Assembly (NCBI RefSeq): GCF_026340975.1
Contig: NZ_JAPEOS010000003.1
Span: 992,001 to 1,056,000 of the forward strand
DNA from: Streptomyces sp. NBC_01214
GTDB lineage: Bacteria > Actinomycetota > Actinomycetes > Streptomycetales > Streptomycetaceae
Length of the DNA: 64,000 nt
Direction of reading: 5' to 3'
The notes below the pieces were generated by a model that was not told the origin of the DNA, made no database searches, and saw only the letters and a list, made by a program, of their open reading frames with translations. A program made the translations under genes and the position numbers. Shown here piece after piece: positions 42,779 through 51,045 of the stretch (the stretch's first letter is position 1; every line of letters begins with the position of its first letter).

Positions 42779-43395
42779 ATTGCCTCCTGGGTGGCTGCCT
42801 GGGCGTGCAGGTAGCGCATGAGGGTCAGCAGGACATCGCGGGACGAGTCCCGCCGTCGGGCATCGCAGACGAGGATCGGGACCGCGGGGGGCAGGTCGAG
42901 GGCCTGGCGCAGCTCCTCCAGCGGATGCTCGGGTGCGCCGGGGAAGGAGTTGACGGCCACGACGAAGGGGACGCCCCGCTCCTCCAGCCGTCCGATGACG
43001 TCGAAGCTGATCTCCAGTCGACGGGTGTCGAGGAGGACGACCGCTCCGAGCGCGCCCTCGAAGAGCCCGCGCCACAGGAACCAGAAGCGCTCCTGGCCGG
43101 GAGTTCCGAACAGGTACAGGACGAGCTCGTCGTTGATGCTGACGCGGCCGAAGTCCATGGCGACGGTGGTGGTGACCTTGCGGTCCACGCCCCAGGTGTC
43201 GTCGACGCCGACGCCGGCCCTGGTCATCGTCTCCTCGGTCGTCAGCGGCCTGATCTCGCTGACCGCACCGACCATCGTCGTCTTGCCCACGCCGAATCCG
43301 CCGACGACGACGACCTTCACGGCGGCCGCCGCCGTCTGCGGGAGCATGTCCGCCTCGCGCGGCCCGGCGGGCGGGTCAGAGCTTCTGAAGTCCAT
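42775..43395 (-). CDS. cvnD: CvnD: conservon small GTP/ATP-binding protein
   Basis: A 206-residue Ras-like P-loop protein. The Walker A is GGFGVGKTT (32-40), the switch-like T is in TTTVAMDFG, the G3-like region is LFGTPGQERF, and VVAVNSFPG occupies the position of NKxD. CvnD proteins act with CvnA-C as a membrane heterocomplex resembling a eukaryotic G-protein-coupled module and affect development and secondary metabolism. Its 5' end overlaps cvnC by 20 bases, the typical conservon arrangement; ATG at 43395. Confidence 0.95.
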   Translation of the reverse strand: MDFRSSDPPAGPREADMLPQTAAAAVKVVVVGGFGVGKTTMVGAVSEIRPLTTEETMTRAGVGVDDTWGVDRKVTTTVAMDFGRVSINDELVLYLFGTPGQERFWFLWRGLFEGALGAVVLLDTRRLEISFDVIGRLEERGVPFVVAVNSFPGAPEHPLEELRQALDLPPAVPILVCDARRRDSSRDVLLTLMRYLHAQAATQEAM

Positions 43396-43735
43396 CGATC
43401 ACTGCCTCGATCAGAGCAAGGTCGGGTAGCTGCGCGGCGGGAACGGGCGGGCGGACGTACACGCGTCGAGCGGCCATCAGGTCCCCGACCAGCACGGTGA
43501 CGACGCTCACGGGCAGGCCCGCGTACGCGGCGATCTCGGCCACCGACAGCGGTGCCTGGCACATCCGCAGGATGGCCGCCTGTTCGGGCTGCATCTCGGG
43601 CCGGGCGGACCCTTTGGCCACGACTAAGGTCACGAGGTCCAGATGGACGGCCGTGGAGGGTCCACTGCGTCCGCCGGTGATGACGTAGAGCCGTTCGGGG
43701 CTGGCGTCCTCCCAGCTCGCGGGCGGCTCATTCAC
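43376..43735 (-). CDS. cvnC: CvnC: DUF742 conservon protein with a TTA codon
   Basis: A 119-residue DUF742 protein with winged-helix-like helices (EQAAILRMCQAPLSVAEIAAYAGLPVSVVTVLVGDLMAARRVYVRPP). Conservon C proteins interact with the B and D subunits; a DNA-binding-like fold is present but the function is unsettled. Codon 37 is TTA (43625-43627), so translation of cvnC and coupled downstream genes should depend on bldA. GTG at 43735 overlaps the CvnB stop (GTGA). Confidence 0.95.
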   Translation of the reverse strand: MNEPPASWEDASPERLYVITGGRSGPSTAVHLDLVTLVVAKGSARPEMQPEQAAILRMCQAPLSVAEIAAYAGLPVSVVTVLVGDLMAARRVYVRPPVPAAQLPDLALIEAVIDGLQKL

Positions 43736-44142
43736 GCGGGCTGCCCGTCATGTCGGGGCGGGCTGCTCAGGTGGTCCCCCATTCGGGTCACGAGGTTGCG
43801 CATCTGCGCGCCCATCAGGCCCGCGTCCACGCCCTCGTCGGCGAGGACCGCGAGGTAGGAGCCGTCGCCGGCGGCCATCAGGTAGAAGAACCCGCCGTCC
43901 ATCTCGATCACGACCAGGCGCATCCTGCCCTCCGAGCGGGGCAGTTCCGCGGCCACCGCTCCGGCCAGGCTCTGCAGGCCCGCGCAGGCCGCTGCCAGGC
44001 GGTCGGCCGTGTCGGTCTCGGCCCCGTACTGCGCCACGCAGAGCCCGTCCGCGGACAGCACGATCACGTGCCGCGTCTGCGGCACTCCGGCCGCGAGGTC
44101 CTTGAGCATCCAGTCCATGCTGCTGATTCGCTGAGTCATCAT
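43732..44142 (-). CDS. cvnB: CvnB: roadblock/LC7 conservon protein
   Basis: A 136-residue roadblock/LC7-domain protein (DWMLKDLAAGVPQTRHVIVLSADGLCVAQYG, LAAACAGLQSLAGAVAAELPRSEGRMRLVVIEMDGGFFYLMAAGDGSYLAVLAD). In MglB-like fashion it probably regulates the nucleotide state of CvnD. ATG at 44142 (or 44139, which follows directly in frame) with a GGGGG site; it lies two bases from the cvnA stop, so is translationally coupled. Confidence 0.95.
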   Translation of the reverse strand: MMTQRISSMDWMLKDLAAGVPQTRHVIVLSADGLCVAQYGAETDTADRLAAACAGLQSLAGAVAAELPRSEGRMRLVVIEMDGGFFYLMAAGDGSYLAVLADEGVDAGLMGAQMRNLVTRMGDHLSSPPRHDGQPA

Positions 44143-44144
44143 GC

Positions 44145-45677
44145 TTACGCCCCCTTGGTCGCTGAACCCGACGTTCCTTCGGTGCCCGGCACCTCGTGGC
44201 CGGGCGTGCCGGACAGTCCGCTGTGGAACGCCTCCAGCCACATTCCGGGGCCGCCGTCGTCCGCCGACCGGGGCTCCGCGGCCGGCCGGGCGTCGGAGGT
44301 GGCCACGCGGTCCTTCCGGCGGCGCTGCGGCAGGCCGTTCGCGGTACGTGCGCCGACCTCCGCCTCCCCGGCGGCGACGGGTGCCGGCCTGGGCACCGGA
44401 GCCGGCCGGGGCGTGCCCGTGCCCTGCGACGAGCGGTCGAAGGGGTGCTCGCGCGGGGTGGCGGCCACGGCCCTGGGCCCCGAGGAGGAGCCGATGCCGT
44501 GGGCGAGACCGGTCGCGGAGGTCGCCGTGGTGATCAGGTGCTGCGGCACGATCACCACGGCGCGGACGCCGCCGTACGCGGACGAACGCAGGGACACCTG
44601 GAACCCGTACGCCTGCGCCAGCCGGCCGACCACCGCCAGGCCCAGCCGCGGCGTCTCGCCCAGGTCGTTCAGGTCGATGCCGGACTGCGCCTGCGCGAGC
44701 ATCTTCTCCGCCCGGGCGCGGGCCTCCTCGCTCATGCTCAGTCCGCCGTCCTCGATCTCCACGGCGATGCCCGACTGGACCTCGACGGCCGTGAGGTGGA
44801 CGCGGGTGTGCGGCGGCGAGTACCGGGTGGCGTTGTCCAGCAGCTCCGCCAGGGTGTGGATCAGCGGCTCCACGACGGGACCGACGACGGCGACCTCGGT
44901 GACCGAGTGCAGATCCACCCGCTGGTAGTCGATGATCCTCGACATCGCGCCGCGCATCACGCTGTACAGGGTGACGGCCCTGCTCCACTGGCGGCCGGGG
45001 CGCGCACCGCCGAGGACCGAGATGGAATCGGCGAGCCGGCCGATCAGGGCGGTGCCGTGGTCGAGCCGCAGCAGGTCACCGAAGACGTCCGGGTTGTTCC
45101 CGTGCCGGTCCTCCATCTCGCGCATCTCGTGCGCCTGCTGGTGGACGATCGCCTGCACGCGTCGGGCGACGTTCACGAAGGCCCGCTGTGCCGAGTCGCG
45201 CAGGCTCTCCTCGTTGTCGACCGCGTCGACGACGTGGGCCAGGACGGCCTGGAGGGCGGCCCTGAAGCGCGGGGTCAGGGCCTCGTCGTCGCCCCAGCGG
45301 GTGCCGTGGCCGCCGCGCCCTCCCAGGGCGGTCAGCACCTCCTCGGCCGGCTCGCCCTTGCGCAGTCGCTCGATGGCCTCGGGCAGGACCGCCTCGGACA
45401 GCCGGGCCGTCTCGGTCTGCTGCCGGGCCAGGGCGTGCTGGAGGGCTGCGACCTGGGCGCGCCCGGCGGCGAGCGCGCGGCCGCGCCGGCGTGCCTCGAC
45501 GAAGACCGCTGCGGTGCACACGGCGCCGACGGCGATCAAGGCGGTGCCGAGCGGTGCCGAGGGGGAAGCCAGCGCGCCCACCAGGCAGGCGGCGGCCACG
45601 ACCGCGATCGCGGGCAGCATCCGGCTCGCTCTTCCCTCCAGGTGGGGACTTTCGGGGGGAGTACCTCTTTGCTCCAT
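44145..45677 (-). CDS. cvnA: CvnA: conservon sensor histidine-kinase-like ATP-binding protein
   Basis: A 510-residue membrane protein. Two short hydrophobic segments (MLPAIAVVAAACLVGALA and the following LIAVGAVCTAAVFV) are followed by a coiled region and an HATPase_c domain with ELLDNATRYSPP as the N box, VEIEDGGLSM and LGLAVVGRLAQAYG. Many CvnA proteins lack a normal phospho-acceptor histidine. The C-terminal 120 residues are low-complexity. ATG at 45677 has GAGGACG upstream. It heads the five-gene cvnA-B-C-D-P450 operon. Confidence 0.92.
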   Translation of the reverse strand: MEQRGTPPESPHLEGRASRMLPAIAVVAAACLVGALASPSAPLGTALIAVGAVCTAAVFVEARRRGRALAAGRAQVAALQHALARQQTETARLSEAVLPEAIERLRKGEPAEEVLTALGGRGGHGTRWGDDEALTPRFRAALQAVLAHVVDAVDNEESLRDSAQRAFVNVARRVQAIVHQQAHEMREMEDRHGNNPDVFGDLLRLDHGTALIGRLADSISVLGGARPGRQWSRAVTLYSVMRGAMSRIIDYQRVDLHSVTEVAVVGPVVEPLIHTLAELLDNATRYSPPHTRVHLTAVEVQSGIAVEIEDGGLSMSEEARARAEKMLAQAQSGIDLNDLGETPRLGLAVVGRLAQAYGFQVSLRSSAYGGVRAVVIVPQHLITTATSATGLAHGIGSSSGPRAVAATPREHPFDRSSQGTGTPRPAPVPRPAPVAAGEAEVGARTANGLPQRRRKDRVATSDARPAAEPRSADDGGPGMWLEAFHSGLSGTPGHEVPGTEGTSGSATKGA

Positions 45678-46034
45678 CGGCGTCCTCGAACTATCGAAAA
45701 GGGGGACCTTCTGACCGGTGGGCGGGAGCATAACTACGCCCAACTTCGCTGATGTGGGCTTTCGTTGGAGTTCATCGGACCGGAGGAACCGATATGCGCC
45801 ATCGATGGCGTCGAATTCCGGCAAGGGAAGGGGGGGCGCGTGCGGCGTGCGGCGGCGTAACGGGAGGTCGGCGGCGTGCCGACCCCGTGCGCGGCGCGGG
45901 TATCCGCGGTCGTGTTCCGACCGGTTCGGCCGCATCGCCCCGTCCTTCGGTGGCGCCCCGGACGGAAATGCGCTAGGGGTGCCCCGCCGATCGGACCGGG
46001 CGGCGCGAGCCCGGTTCGATCGGCGGGGCACCTC
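45678..46034. other. 357-base region upstream of the conservon
   Basis: The left part, about 45690-45830, is relatively AT-rich and includes the 14-base palindrome CGCCATCGATGGCG (45797-45810), a candidate conservon operator about 120 bases before cvnA. The right end is taken up by the large terminator hairpin of the TetR gene. Confidence 0.6.
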
Positions 46035-46035
46035 T
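45975..46035 (-). terminator. 27-base-arm terminator of the TetR gene
   Basis: Arms 45975-46001 and 46009-46035 pair over 27 positions with two mismatches and a 7-base loop. The core is GTGCCCCGCCGATC. The right arm reaches the TetR stop codon. It should insulate the conservon from TetR read-through. Confidence 0.85.
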
Positions 46036-46649
46036 TAGGAGCGCGGCTCGGGCGCGGCCGGGCCGAGGCCGGTGACCAGGACGTCGAGGGCGAGGTCGGT
46101 CGCTTCGTCCAGCGGCGTGTCCTCGAGCAGGGAGCCGACGGCCAGGGCCGCGAGGCCGTGCACCACGGAGAAGGCGACCTGGGCGAGCCGGGCGGGGTCG
46201 CCCGCCCGTACGACGCCCTCCTGCTGGGCGAGGGAGAGCAGTCCGGCGGCGATGTCCAGGCTCTGGTGGCCGAGCTCGCGGAGCTCGGCGCTGGAGTGGT
46301 CGGCGCGCTTGGCCGTGAACATCAGGCTCAGCAGCGGGGCGTGCGCAACGGCGAAGTCGATGTACGCGCGGCCCATGCGGGCGAGCCGGCCGGTGACGGG
46401 GCCGGGCTCGTCCACGGCGTCCCGCAGGCGTGCGTTGAGCCGGGTGAAGCCGCCCACGGCGAGCGCGTCCAGCAGCGCCTGCCGGTCGCGGAAGTGGCGG
46501 CCCGGCGCCGCGTGGCTGACGCCGAGGTCCCGCGCGAGGGCGCGGAGGGAGAGGCTGTCCGCCCCCGAGGTCGCGAGCACGTCTTCCGCGCGCGCCAGCA
46601 GGGCCTCCCTGAGATTGCCGTGGTGATAGGGCGCATCGGCGTCGGCCAA
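46035..46649 (-). CDS. TetR-family transcriptional regulator
   Basis: A 204-residue regulator. The HTH is YHHGNLREALLARAEDVLATSGADSLSLRALARDLGVSHAAPGRHFRDRQALLDALA; the ligand domain has the WHG-like LMFTAKRADHSSAELRELGHQSLDIAAGLLSLAQQEGVVRAGDP. I prefer the TTG at 46649, which follows GGAGGAG at 7-base spacing; an ATG at 46676 adds nine residues but lies within the operator palindrome and has no ribosome site. It probably represses the divergent SDR gene and itself. Confidence 0.92.
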   Translation of the reverse strand: MADADAPYHHGNLREALLARAEDVLATSGADSLSLRALARDLGVSHAAPGRHFRDRQALLDALAVGGFTRLNARLRDAVDEPGPVTGRLARMGRAYIDFAVAHAPLLSLMFTAKRADHSSAELRELGHQSLDIAAGLLSLAQQEGVVRAGDPARLAQVAFSVVHGLAALAVGSLLEDTPLDEATDLALDVLVTGLGPAAPEPRS

Positions 46650-46667
46650 GGCGGTCTCCTCCCTCGA

Positions 46668-46704
46668 TGTTGTCATTGACAACAATGTTTGCTCTGTCTA
46701 CATT
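46668..46704 (+). promoter_or_regulatory. TetR operator overlapping the SDR promoter
   Basis: TGTTGTCA-T-TGACAACA (46668-46684) is a perfect 8-base inverted repeat. It overlaps a consensus-like promoter for the SDR gene: TTGACA (46676-46681), a 17-base spacer and TACATT (46699-46704). Confidence 0.85.
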
Positions 46705-46749
46705 CAAGTATCGACCATCACCCGGAGTCCCGGAACGGAGCGCCGACCC

Positions 46750-47538
46750 ATGTCTATGACATACCGCGGAACCACAGCCCTGATCACCGGGGCGAGTGCA
46801 GGCCTCGGCGTCGAGTTCGCCCGGCAGTGGGCCGAGCGCGGAGCGGACGTCGTCCTCGTCGCCCGGCGCGTCGACCGGCTGGAGGAGCTGGCGGCCGACC
46901 TGGAGCGCCGGTGCGGGGTCACGGCCCGCCCGATCGCCGCGGACCTCGCCCGGCCCGGGGCCGCGGCGGCGCTGCGTGCGGAGCTCGACGCACTCGGCGT
47001 ACCGGTCCACACGCTGGTCAACAACGCGGGCTTCGGCACGCACGGCCCCTTCGCCGGCGAGGACCCCACCCGGATCAGCGAGATGATCCAGCTCAACGTG
47101 CTCGCGGTGACGGAGCTGACCAGGGAGTTCCTGCCCGGCCTGACCGCCGACGGCCGGGGTGCCCTCGTCACCGTGGCCAGCGCGGCCGCCTACCAGCCGA
47201 CCCCGGCGATGGCGGTCTACGGCGCCACGAAGGCCTTCGTACTGAACTTCACCGAGGCCGTCGCGTACGAGACGCGCGCCTCCTCCCTGCGGGTGCTCGC
47301 CGTCTCGCCGGGGCCGGTCCGCACCGAGTTCTTCGACGTCGTCGGCAGCCGGGACGCCGCCGTGGGCCGCATGGCCACTGCGGAGCAGGTCGTCACCGCG
47401 ACGCGCCGGGCACTGGAACGCGGCACGACCCCGCCCAGCATCGTCGTAGGCTTCGGCAACCGACTCTCGGCCACGGCGTCCGCCCTGGCACCCCGCCGCC
47501 TCGCGCTGACCGTGGCGGGGCGCATGCTCAAGGCGTGA
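46750..47538 (+). CDS. Short-chain dehydrogenase/reductase
   Basis: A 262-residue NAD(P)-dependent oxidoreductase. The cofactor motif is TGASAGLG (about 14-21), VNNAG is present, and the catalytic YGATK (YxxxK) pairs with the serine in VASAAAY. The C-terminal half is of the classical SDR type seen in DltE-like or acyl-carrier-related reductases. The ATG at 46750 follows GGAACGGAGCG. A strong promoter overlapped by a TetR operator lies upstream, so the enzyme is inducible by the TetR ligand. Confidence 0.93.
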   Translation: MSMTYRGTTALITGASAGLGVEFARQWAERGADVVLVARRVDRLEELAADLERRCGVTARPIAADLARPGAAAALRAELDALGVPVHTLVNNAGFGTHGPFAGEDPTRISEMIQLNVLAVTELTREFLPGLTADGRGALVTVASAAAYQPTPAMAVYGATKAFVLNFTEAVAYETRASSLRVLAVSPGPVRTEFFDVVGSRDAAVGRMATAEQVVTATRRALERGTTPPSIVVGFGNRLSATASALAPRRLALTVAGRMLKA

Positions 47539-47965
47539 CCGGGCGGGAACACCGAGCGCTTCAGGGCGCACTCCAGCACCGGAGAGCGGGCCGTCGCAGG
47601 GGTGACGACCCGCCCTCCGGCACTTCAGGGAACGCAAGGGAGCCGGACGCCCCCCGTGTGGCCTCCGGCTCGGGCGCCCGGCGGGCGACTGCGGGACGGG
47701 CCTACCAGGCGGCGCGGCAGTTCAGCCCGCCACCTTGTCCTTGGCCGTGGCGCCCTGGAACGATCCGGAGTAGAGCTTCTCGAGAAAGCTAGGCGGGCCG
47801 GATGCCGCCCGGCGGCACGCACCGGGATGATTCGGGTCTCCACCCGGTGCGGGTGGCGGGCGCCCTCCCTGCAACTCCGGCGGTAGCCCGACCGTGCGGC
47901 CGCGGTAGCCCCGGGCCTGCGGCAGGCCCATGGCCCGGCCGCCTGATGGACCGTAAGCTGCGCCG
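47539..47965. other. 427-base intergenic region with a possible gene remnant
   Basis: GC-rich and largely featureless. A minus-strand frame ending at 47722 gives a protein-like C-terminus (FLEKLYSGSFQGATAKDKVAG) whose upstream part is not protein-like, perhaps a decayed gene end. GC-rich self-complementary patches occur near 47860 and 47930. No clear promoter for the sensor kinase is seen. Confidence 0.45.
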
Positions 47966-49228
47966 ATGCACGCTGGATCGGGATTCCTCGACGGGCTCGG
48001 GGGAAGGTACCGGCCGCTGGCCGTCGACTCGTTGCTCGCGCTGGGCTACGTCGGCGCCGGGCTGTTGTTGGGGCAGGAGCAACCGCCGGCCGGATGGCGG
48101 CCCGTGGACGGGCTGGGAGCAGCCCTGACCGCCCTGGTGGGCCTGGTCATGGTGGCCCGCCGCCTCGCGCCCGTCACGGTGTTCGCCGCCAGCGGTGCAC
48201 TGTGGGTCCTGTTCATCGCCTGCGGGTACTGGCCCGTGGTCAATTCGATGCCCCCGCTCCTGGGCCTGTACACGGTGGCGGCGACCCGCCGCCCCCGCAC
48301 CGCGGTCGTGTGCGCGGCCGTCGTGGCGGGAGCATGGTTGTACGCCGGGATCGCCAACATCGAACACAGCTCCATGCCGACCGTCCTCGCCCAGGCGGTC
48401 CTGTTCCCGGCCGTCGTCCTCGTCGTCGGGCGCGGCTCGGCAGCACTCGCCGAACGGAACAGGCAGTTCGCCGAACTCACCTTCCAGCTGCGCGGACAAC
48501 AGGAGGAGAGCGCACGGCAGGCCCTCACGGAGGAGCGGGTGCGCATCGCGCGGGAACTGCACGACGTGGTCGCACACCACATGTCGGTGATCTCGCTCCA
48601 GGCGGGCATGGCCTCGTACGTGTTCCCGACCGACCCGGCGGCGAGCCGGCGGGCCCTGGACACCATCGCCGACACCAGCAGGGAGGCACTGGAGGAGATG
48701 CGTCGGATGCTCGTACTCCTGCGCGTCGGCCAGGAAGGACGGCGGGACGGACCGGGGGAGGACGGCGCCGCGTACGCCCCGGCCCCCGGGCTCGACCTGC
48801 TGGACAGGCTGCTGGAGCGGGTGCGGGGCGCGGGGGTCGAGGTCACCATGGAGGTCGCGGGATCCCCGATCCGGCTTCCGCAGGGCATGGCCCTGTGCGT
48901 CTACCGAGTGGTCCAGGAGGCGCTGACGAACGTGCTCAAGCACGCGGGACCGACCAGGGCGGCCGTGACCATCCGTTACGAACGCCACACCATCGTGGTG
49001 CGCGTGACGAACGAGGGGGACGGCACGTTCCGGCCAAACAAGGAGATGTCACCTGGTCACGGCTTGATCGGCATGAGGGAGCGCGCGAAGATCTACGGCG
49101 GGTCGGTCACCGCCGGCCCCCGCGCCCTCGGCGGATTCGAGGTACGGCTCACCCTTCCGGCGCCCACCACCAGTGACCGGCCGGGTGGTCTTCCGGCCCC
49201 GGGCACCGGGGACGTCCATATCCGATGA
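47966..49228 (+). CDS. NarL-type sensor histidine kinase
   Basis: A 420-residue membrane kinase. About five hydrophobic helices fill residues 18-158 with no large external domain. The HisKA_3 dimerisation motif ERVRIARELHDVVAHHMSVI holds the phospho-acceptor His199. The ATPase domain has YRVVQEALTNVLKHAG and GHGLIGMRERAKIYGGSV. Its membrane-embedded sensor suggests detection of membrane stress or a hydrophobic ligand. It is paired with the response regulator gene starting 15 bases downstream. Confidence 0.94.
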   Translation: MHAGSGFLDGLGGRYRPLAVDSLLALGYVGAGLLLGQEQPPAGWRPVDGLGAALTALVGLVMVARRLAPVTVFAASGALWVLFIACGYWPVVNSMPPLLGLYTVAATRRPRTAVVCAAVVAGAWLYAGIANIEHSSMPTVLAQAVLFPAVVLVVGRGSAALAERNRQFAELTFQLRGQQEESARQALTEERVRIARELHDVVAHHMSVISLQAGMASYVFPTDPAASRRALDTIADTSREALEEMRRMLVLLRVGQEGRRDGPGEDGAAYAPAPGLDLLDRLLERVRGAGVEVTMEVAGSPIRLPQGMALCVYRVVQEALTNVLKHAGPTRAAVTIRYERHTIVVRVTNEGDGTFRPNKEMSPGHGLIGMRERAKIYGGSVTAGPRALGGFEVRLTLPAPTTSDRPGGLPAPGTGDVHIR

Positions 49229-49243
49229 GGACCGAATTCCCCG

Positions 49244-49960
49244 ATGCCCACGGTACTGGTGGTCGACGATCAACTGCTCATCCGTGCCGGACTGGTGTCC
49301 CTGCTGAACGCCGTGCCGGGGCTGTCCGTGGCCGGCGAGGCGTGCGACGGGGAAGAAGCCGTCCGGCTGGCCGAGGCCACCGCACCCGATGTCGTCCTCA
49401 TGGACCTTCGGATGCCGGGCACGGACGGCATCACCGCGACGGAACGCATCCTGCGCCGCGCGGGTGACAGGGGTGACACACCGCCCAGGATCCTGGTGCT
49501 GACCACCTTCGACCTCGACGAATACGTCTACAACGCGCTGCGTGCGGGCGCCTGCGGGTTCCTGCTCAAGGAAACGCCCCCCGAGCGCCTGATCGCCGCC
49601 ATCCACACCGTCGCCTCGGGCGACATGCTCTTCGCGCCGACCGTCACCAGACGCCTGATCGAGGCGTACCACCCCGGGCCCACACCGCCGGGGGCGATCG
49701 CCCCGGAGTGGCACACCGTGACCGGCCGCGAGCGCGACGTCCTCCGCCTCGTCGCCACGGGTGCGACGAACGCGGAAGTCGCCCGGCAGCTGTTCATCAG
49801 CGAAGCAACCGTGAAGACCCACCTCAACCGCGCGATGGCCAAGCTCGGGCTCTCCAGCCGCGCCCAGGTCGTCGTCTTCGCTTACGAGACGGCGCTCGTG
49901 ACCCCGGGCGGCCCGACGAGCCTCCCCGGCTCCGGCCCCGCTGCGGGCGGGTCGGGCTGA
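49244..49960 (+). CDS. NarL/FixJ-family response regulator
   Basis: A 238-residue DNA-binding regulator. The receiver domain has the acidic pocket VVDDQ, phospho-acceptor Asp54 (VVLMDLRMP), TTFD and K in LLKE. A LuxR-type HTH follows (TGRERDVLRLVATGATNAEVARQLFISEATVKTHLNRAMAKLGLSSRAQ). It is the partner of the upstream kinase. ATG at 49244 has GAGGACC upstream. Confidence 0.95.
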   Translation: MPTVLVVDDQLLIRAGLVSLLNAVPGLSVAGEACDGEEAVRLAEATAPDVVLMDLRMPGTDGITATERILRRAGDRGDTPPRILVLTTFDLDEYVYNALRAGACGFLLKETPPERLIAAIHTVASGDMLFAPTVTRRLIEAYHPGPTPPGAIAPEWHTVTGRERDVLRLVATGATNAEVARQLFISEATVKTHLNRAMAKLGLSSRAQVVVFAYETALVTPGGPTSLPGSGPAAGGSG

Positions 49961-49986
49961 GCGTCCGGGGGAGTCCCGCGCGCAGC

Positions 49987-50013
49987 GGCCTCCCCGCCCC
50001 CACAATGGAGGCC
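49987..50013. terminator. Inverted repeat between response regulator and crotonase genes
   Basis: GGCCTCC (49987-49993) and GGAGGCC (50007-50013) flank a 13-base loop. It could be a weak terminator of the two-component operon, though its loop also contains CACAAT, a possible -10. Confidence 0.4.
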
Positions 50014-50035
50014 GACGAGCGGGAGGGGAGCGGGC

Positions 50036-50818
50036 ATGGCGGACGAGCAGGCCTCGGTGCGGGTGGAGCGGGACGGCCCCGTGTACACGGTGATCCTGAG
50101 CAGGCCGGAGGTACGCAACGCCGTGGACGGTCCGACGGCGGCACGACTGGCCGATGCCTTCCGGGAGTTCGAGGCCGATGAGGGTGCGGCCGTCGCCGTG
50201 CTCTGGGGCGAGGGCGGAACGTTCTGCGCGGGCGCCGACCTCAAGGCCATCGGAACCGAGCGCGGCAACCGGGTGCTCGCCTCCGGCGACGGACCCATGG
50301 GGCCGACCCGGATGCGGCTCGGCAAGCCGGTGATCGCGGCCGTCGCGGGGCACGCGGTGGCGGGCGGCCTGGAGCTGGCGCTCTGGTGCGACCTGAGGGT
50401 CGCGGAGGAGGATGCGGTGTTCGGCGTGTTCTGCCGCCGCTGGGGCGTCCCCCTGATCGACGGCGGTACGGTGCGGCTGCCCCGCCTCATCGGCGAGAGC
50501 CGGGCCATGGACCTGATCCTGACGGGCCGTCCGGTCCCGGCGGCCGAAGCGCATGCGATCGGGCTGGCCAACCGCGTGGTCCCCACGGGCCGATCGAGGC
50601 GCGCCGCAGAGGAACTGGCCCACGAGATCGCGGGGTTCCCCCAGACCTGCCTGCGCCACGACCGGTCGTCCGTCCTGGAACAGCACGGACTGGCCGAGGA
50701 GGACGCGCTGGCGGGGGAGTTCCGGCACGGCCTGGTGCCCTTGACCGCGGGTGAAACCCAGGCCGGTGCGGGCCGGTTCGCCGCCGGTGAGGGCCGGCAC
50801 GGCGCCTTCGGACAGTAG
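50036..50818 (+). CDS. Enoyl-CoA hydratase/isomerase (crotonase) family protein
   Basis: A 260-residue crotonase-fold enzyme acting on acyl-CoA thioesters. The oxyanion-hole segments are GEGGTFCAGADLKAI and AGHAVAGGLELALWCDLRVAEEDAVFG. The position of the usual second catalytic glutamate reads CRRWGVPLIDGGTVRLPRLIG, so a single acid residue is less obvious. Typical roles are fatty-acid or CoA-ester catabolism. ATG at 50036 with AGGGGAGCG upstream. Not clearly in an operon. Confidence 0.92.
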   Translation: MADEQASVRVERDGPVYTVILSRPEVRNAVDGPTAARLADAFREFEADEGAAVAVLWGEGGTFCAGADLKAIGTERGNRVLASGDGPMGPTRMRLGKPVIAAVAGHAVAGGLELALWCDLRVAEEDAVFGVFCRRWGVPLIDGGTVRLPRLIGESRAMDLILTGRPVPAAEAHAIGLANRVVPTGRSRRAAEELAHEIAGFPQTCLRHDRSSVLEQHGLAEEDALAGEFRHGLVPLTAGETQAGAGRFAAGEGRHGAFGQ

Positions 50819-50838
50819 CGGGCCGGGCAGCCGTACCG

Positions 50839-51045
50839 GTGCACCTCGCGTGGCTGGCGGTGCGGCTGCGCTGCTGCTGCACCGACCCGCAGGTCATCGC
50901 CGAGGTCGTGCAGGAGACGCATCCGGTCGTGCGGCGGGCTCCTTCACCGGGAGCGGCCGTCGGCTGGCTGCGGACGATCGCGGCCCGCCCCGTGGCGCCG
51001 GCGGCCGGGGGAGTGGCGCTGGTGGCCACCCTCGGCGGTGACGTC
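50839..51045 (+). pseudogene. ECF sigma factor remnant (region 2 fragment)
   Basis: A GTG-started frame encodes a short segment that resembles sigma region 2: CCTDPQVIAEVVQETHPVVRR and GAAVGWLRTIAARPVAP match the usual DPELAEEVVQETFLAVW and GWLWTIAAR patterns. The rest of region 2 and region 4 are missing, and the following sequence is not protein-like. The gene appears broken by deletion, leaving about 70 codons. Call is by eye and moderate. Confidence 0.5.

Noticed and set aside
45678..46031. In-frame N-terminal extension of CvnA including a segment like FDAIDGAYRFLRSDELQ
   Set aside because: It lacks a start with a ribosome site, overlaps a palindrome and the TetR terminator, and its third-base composition is not coding-like.
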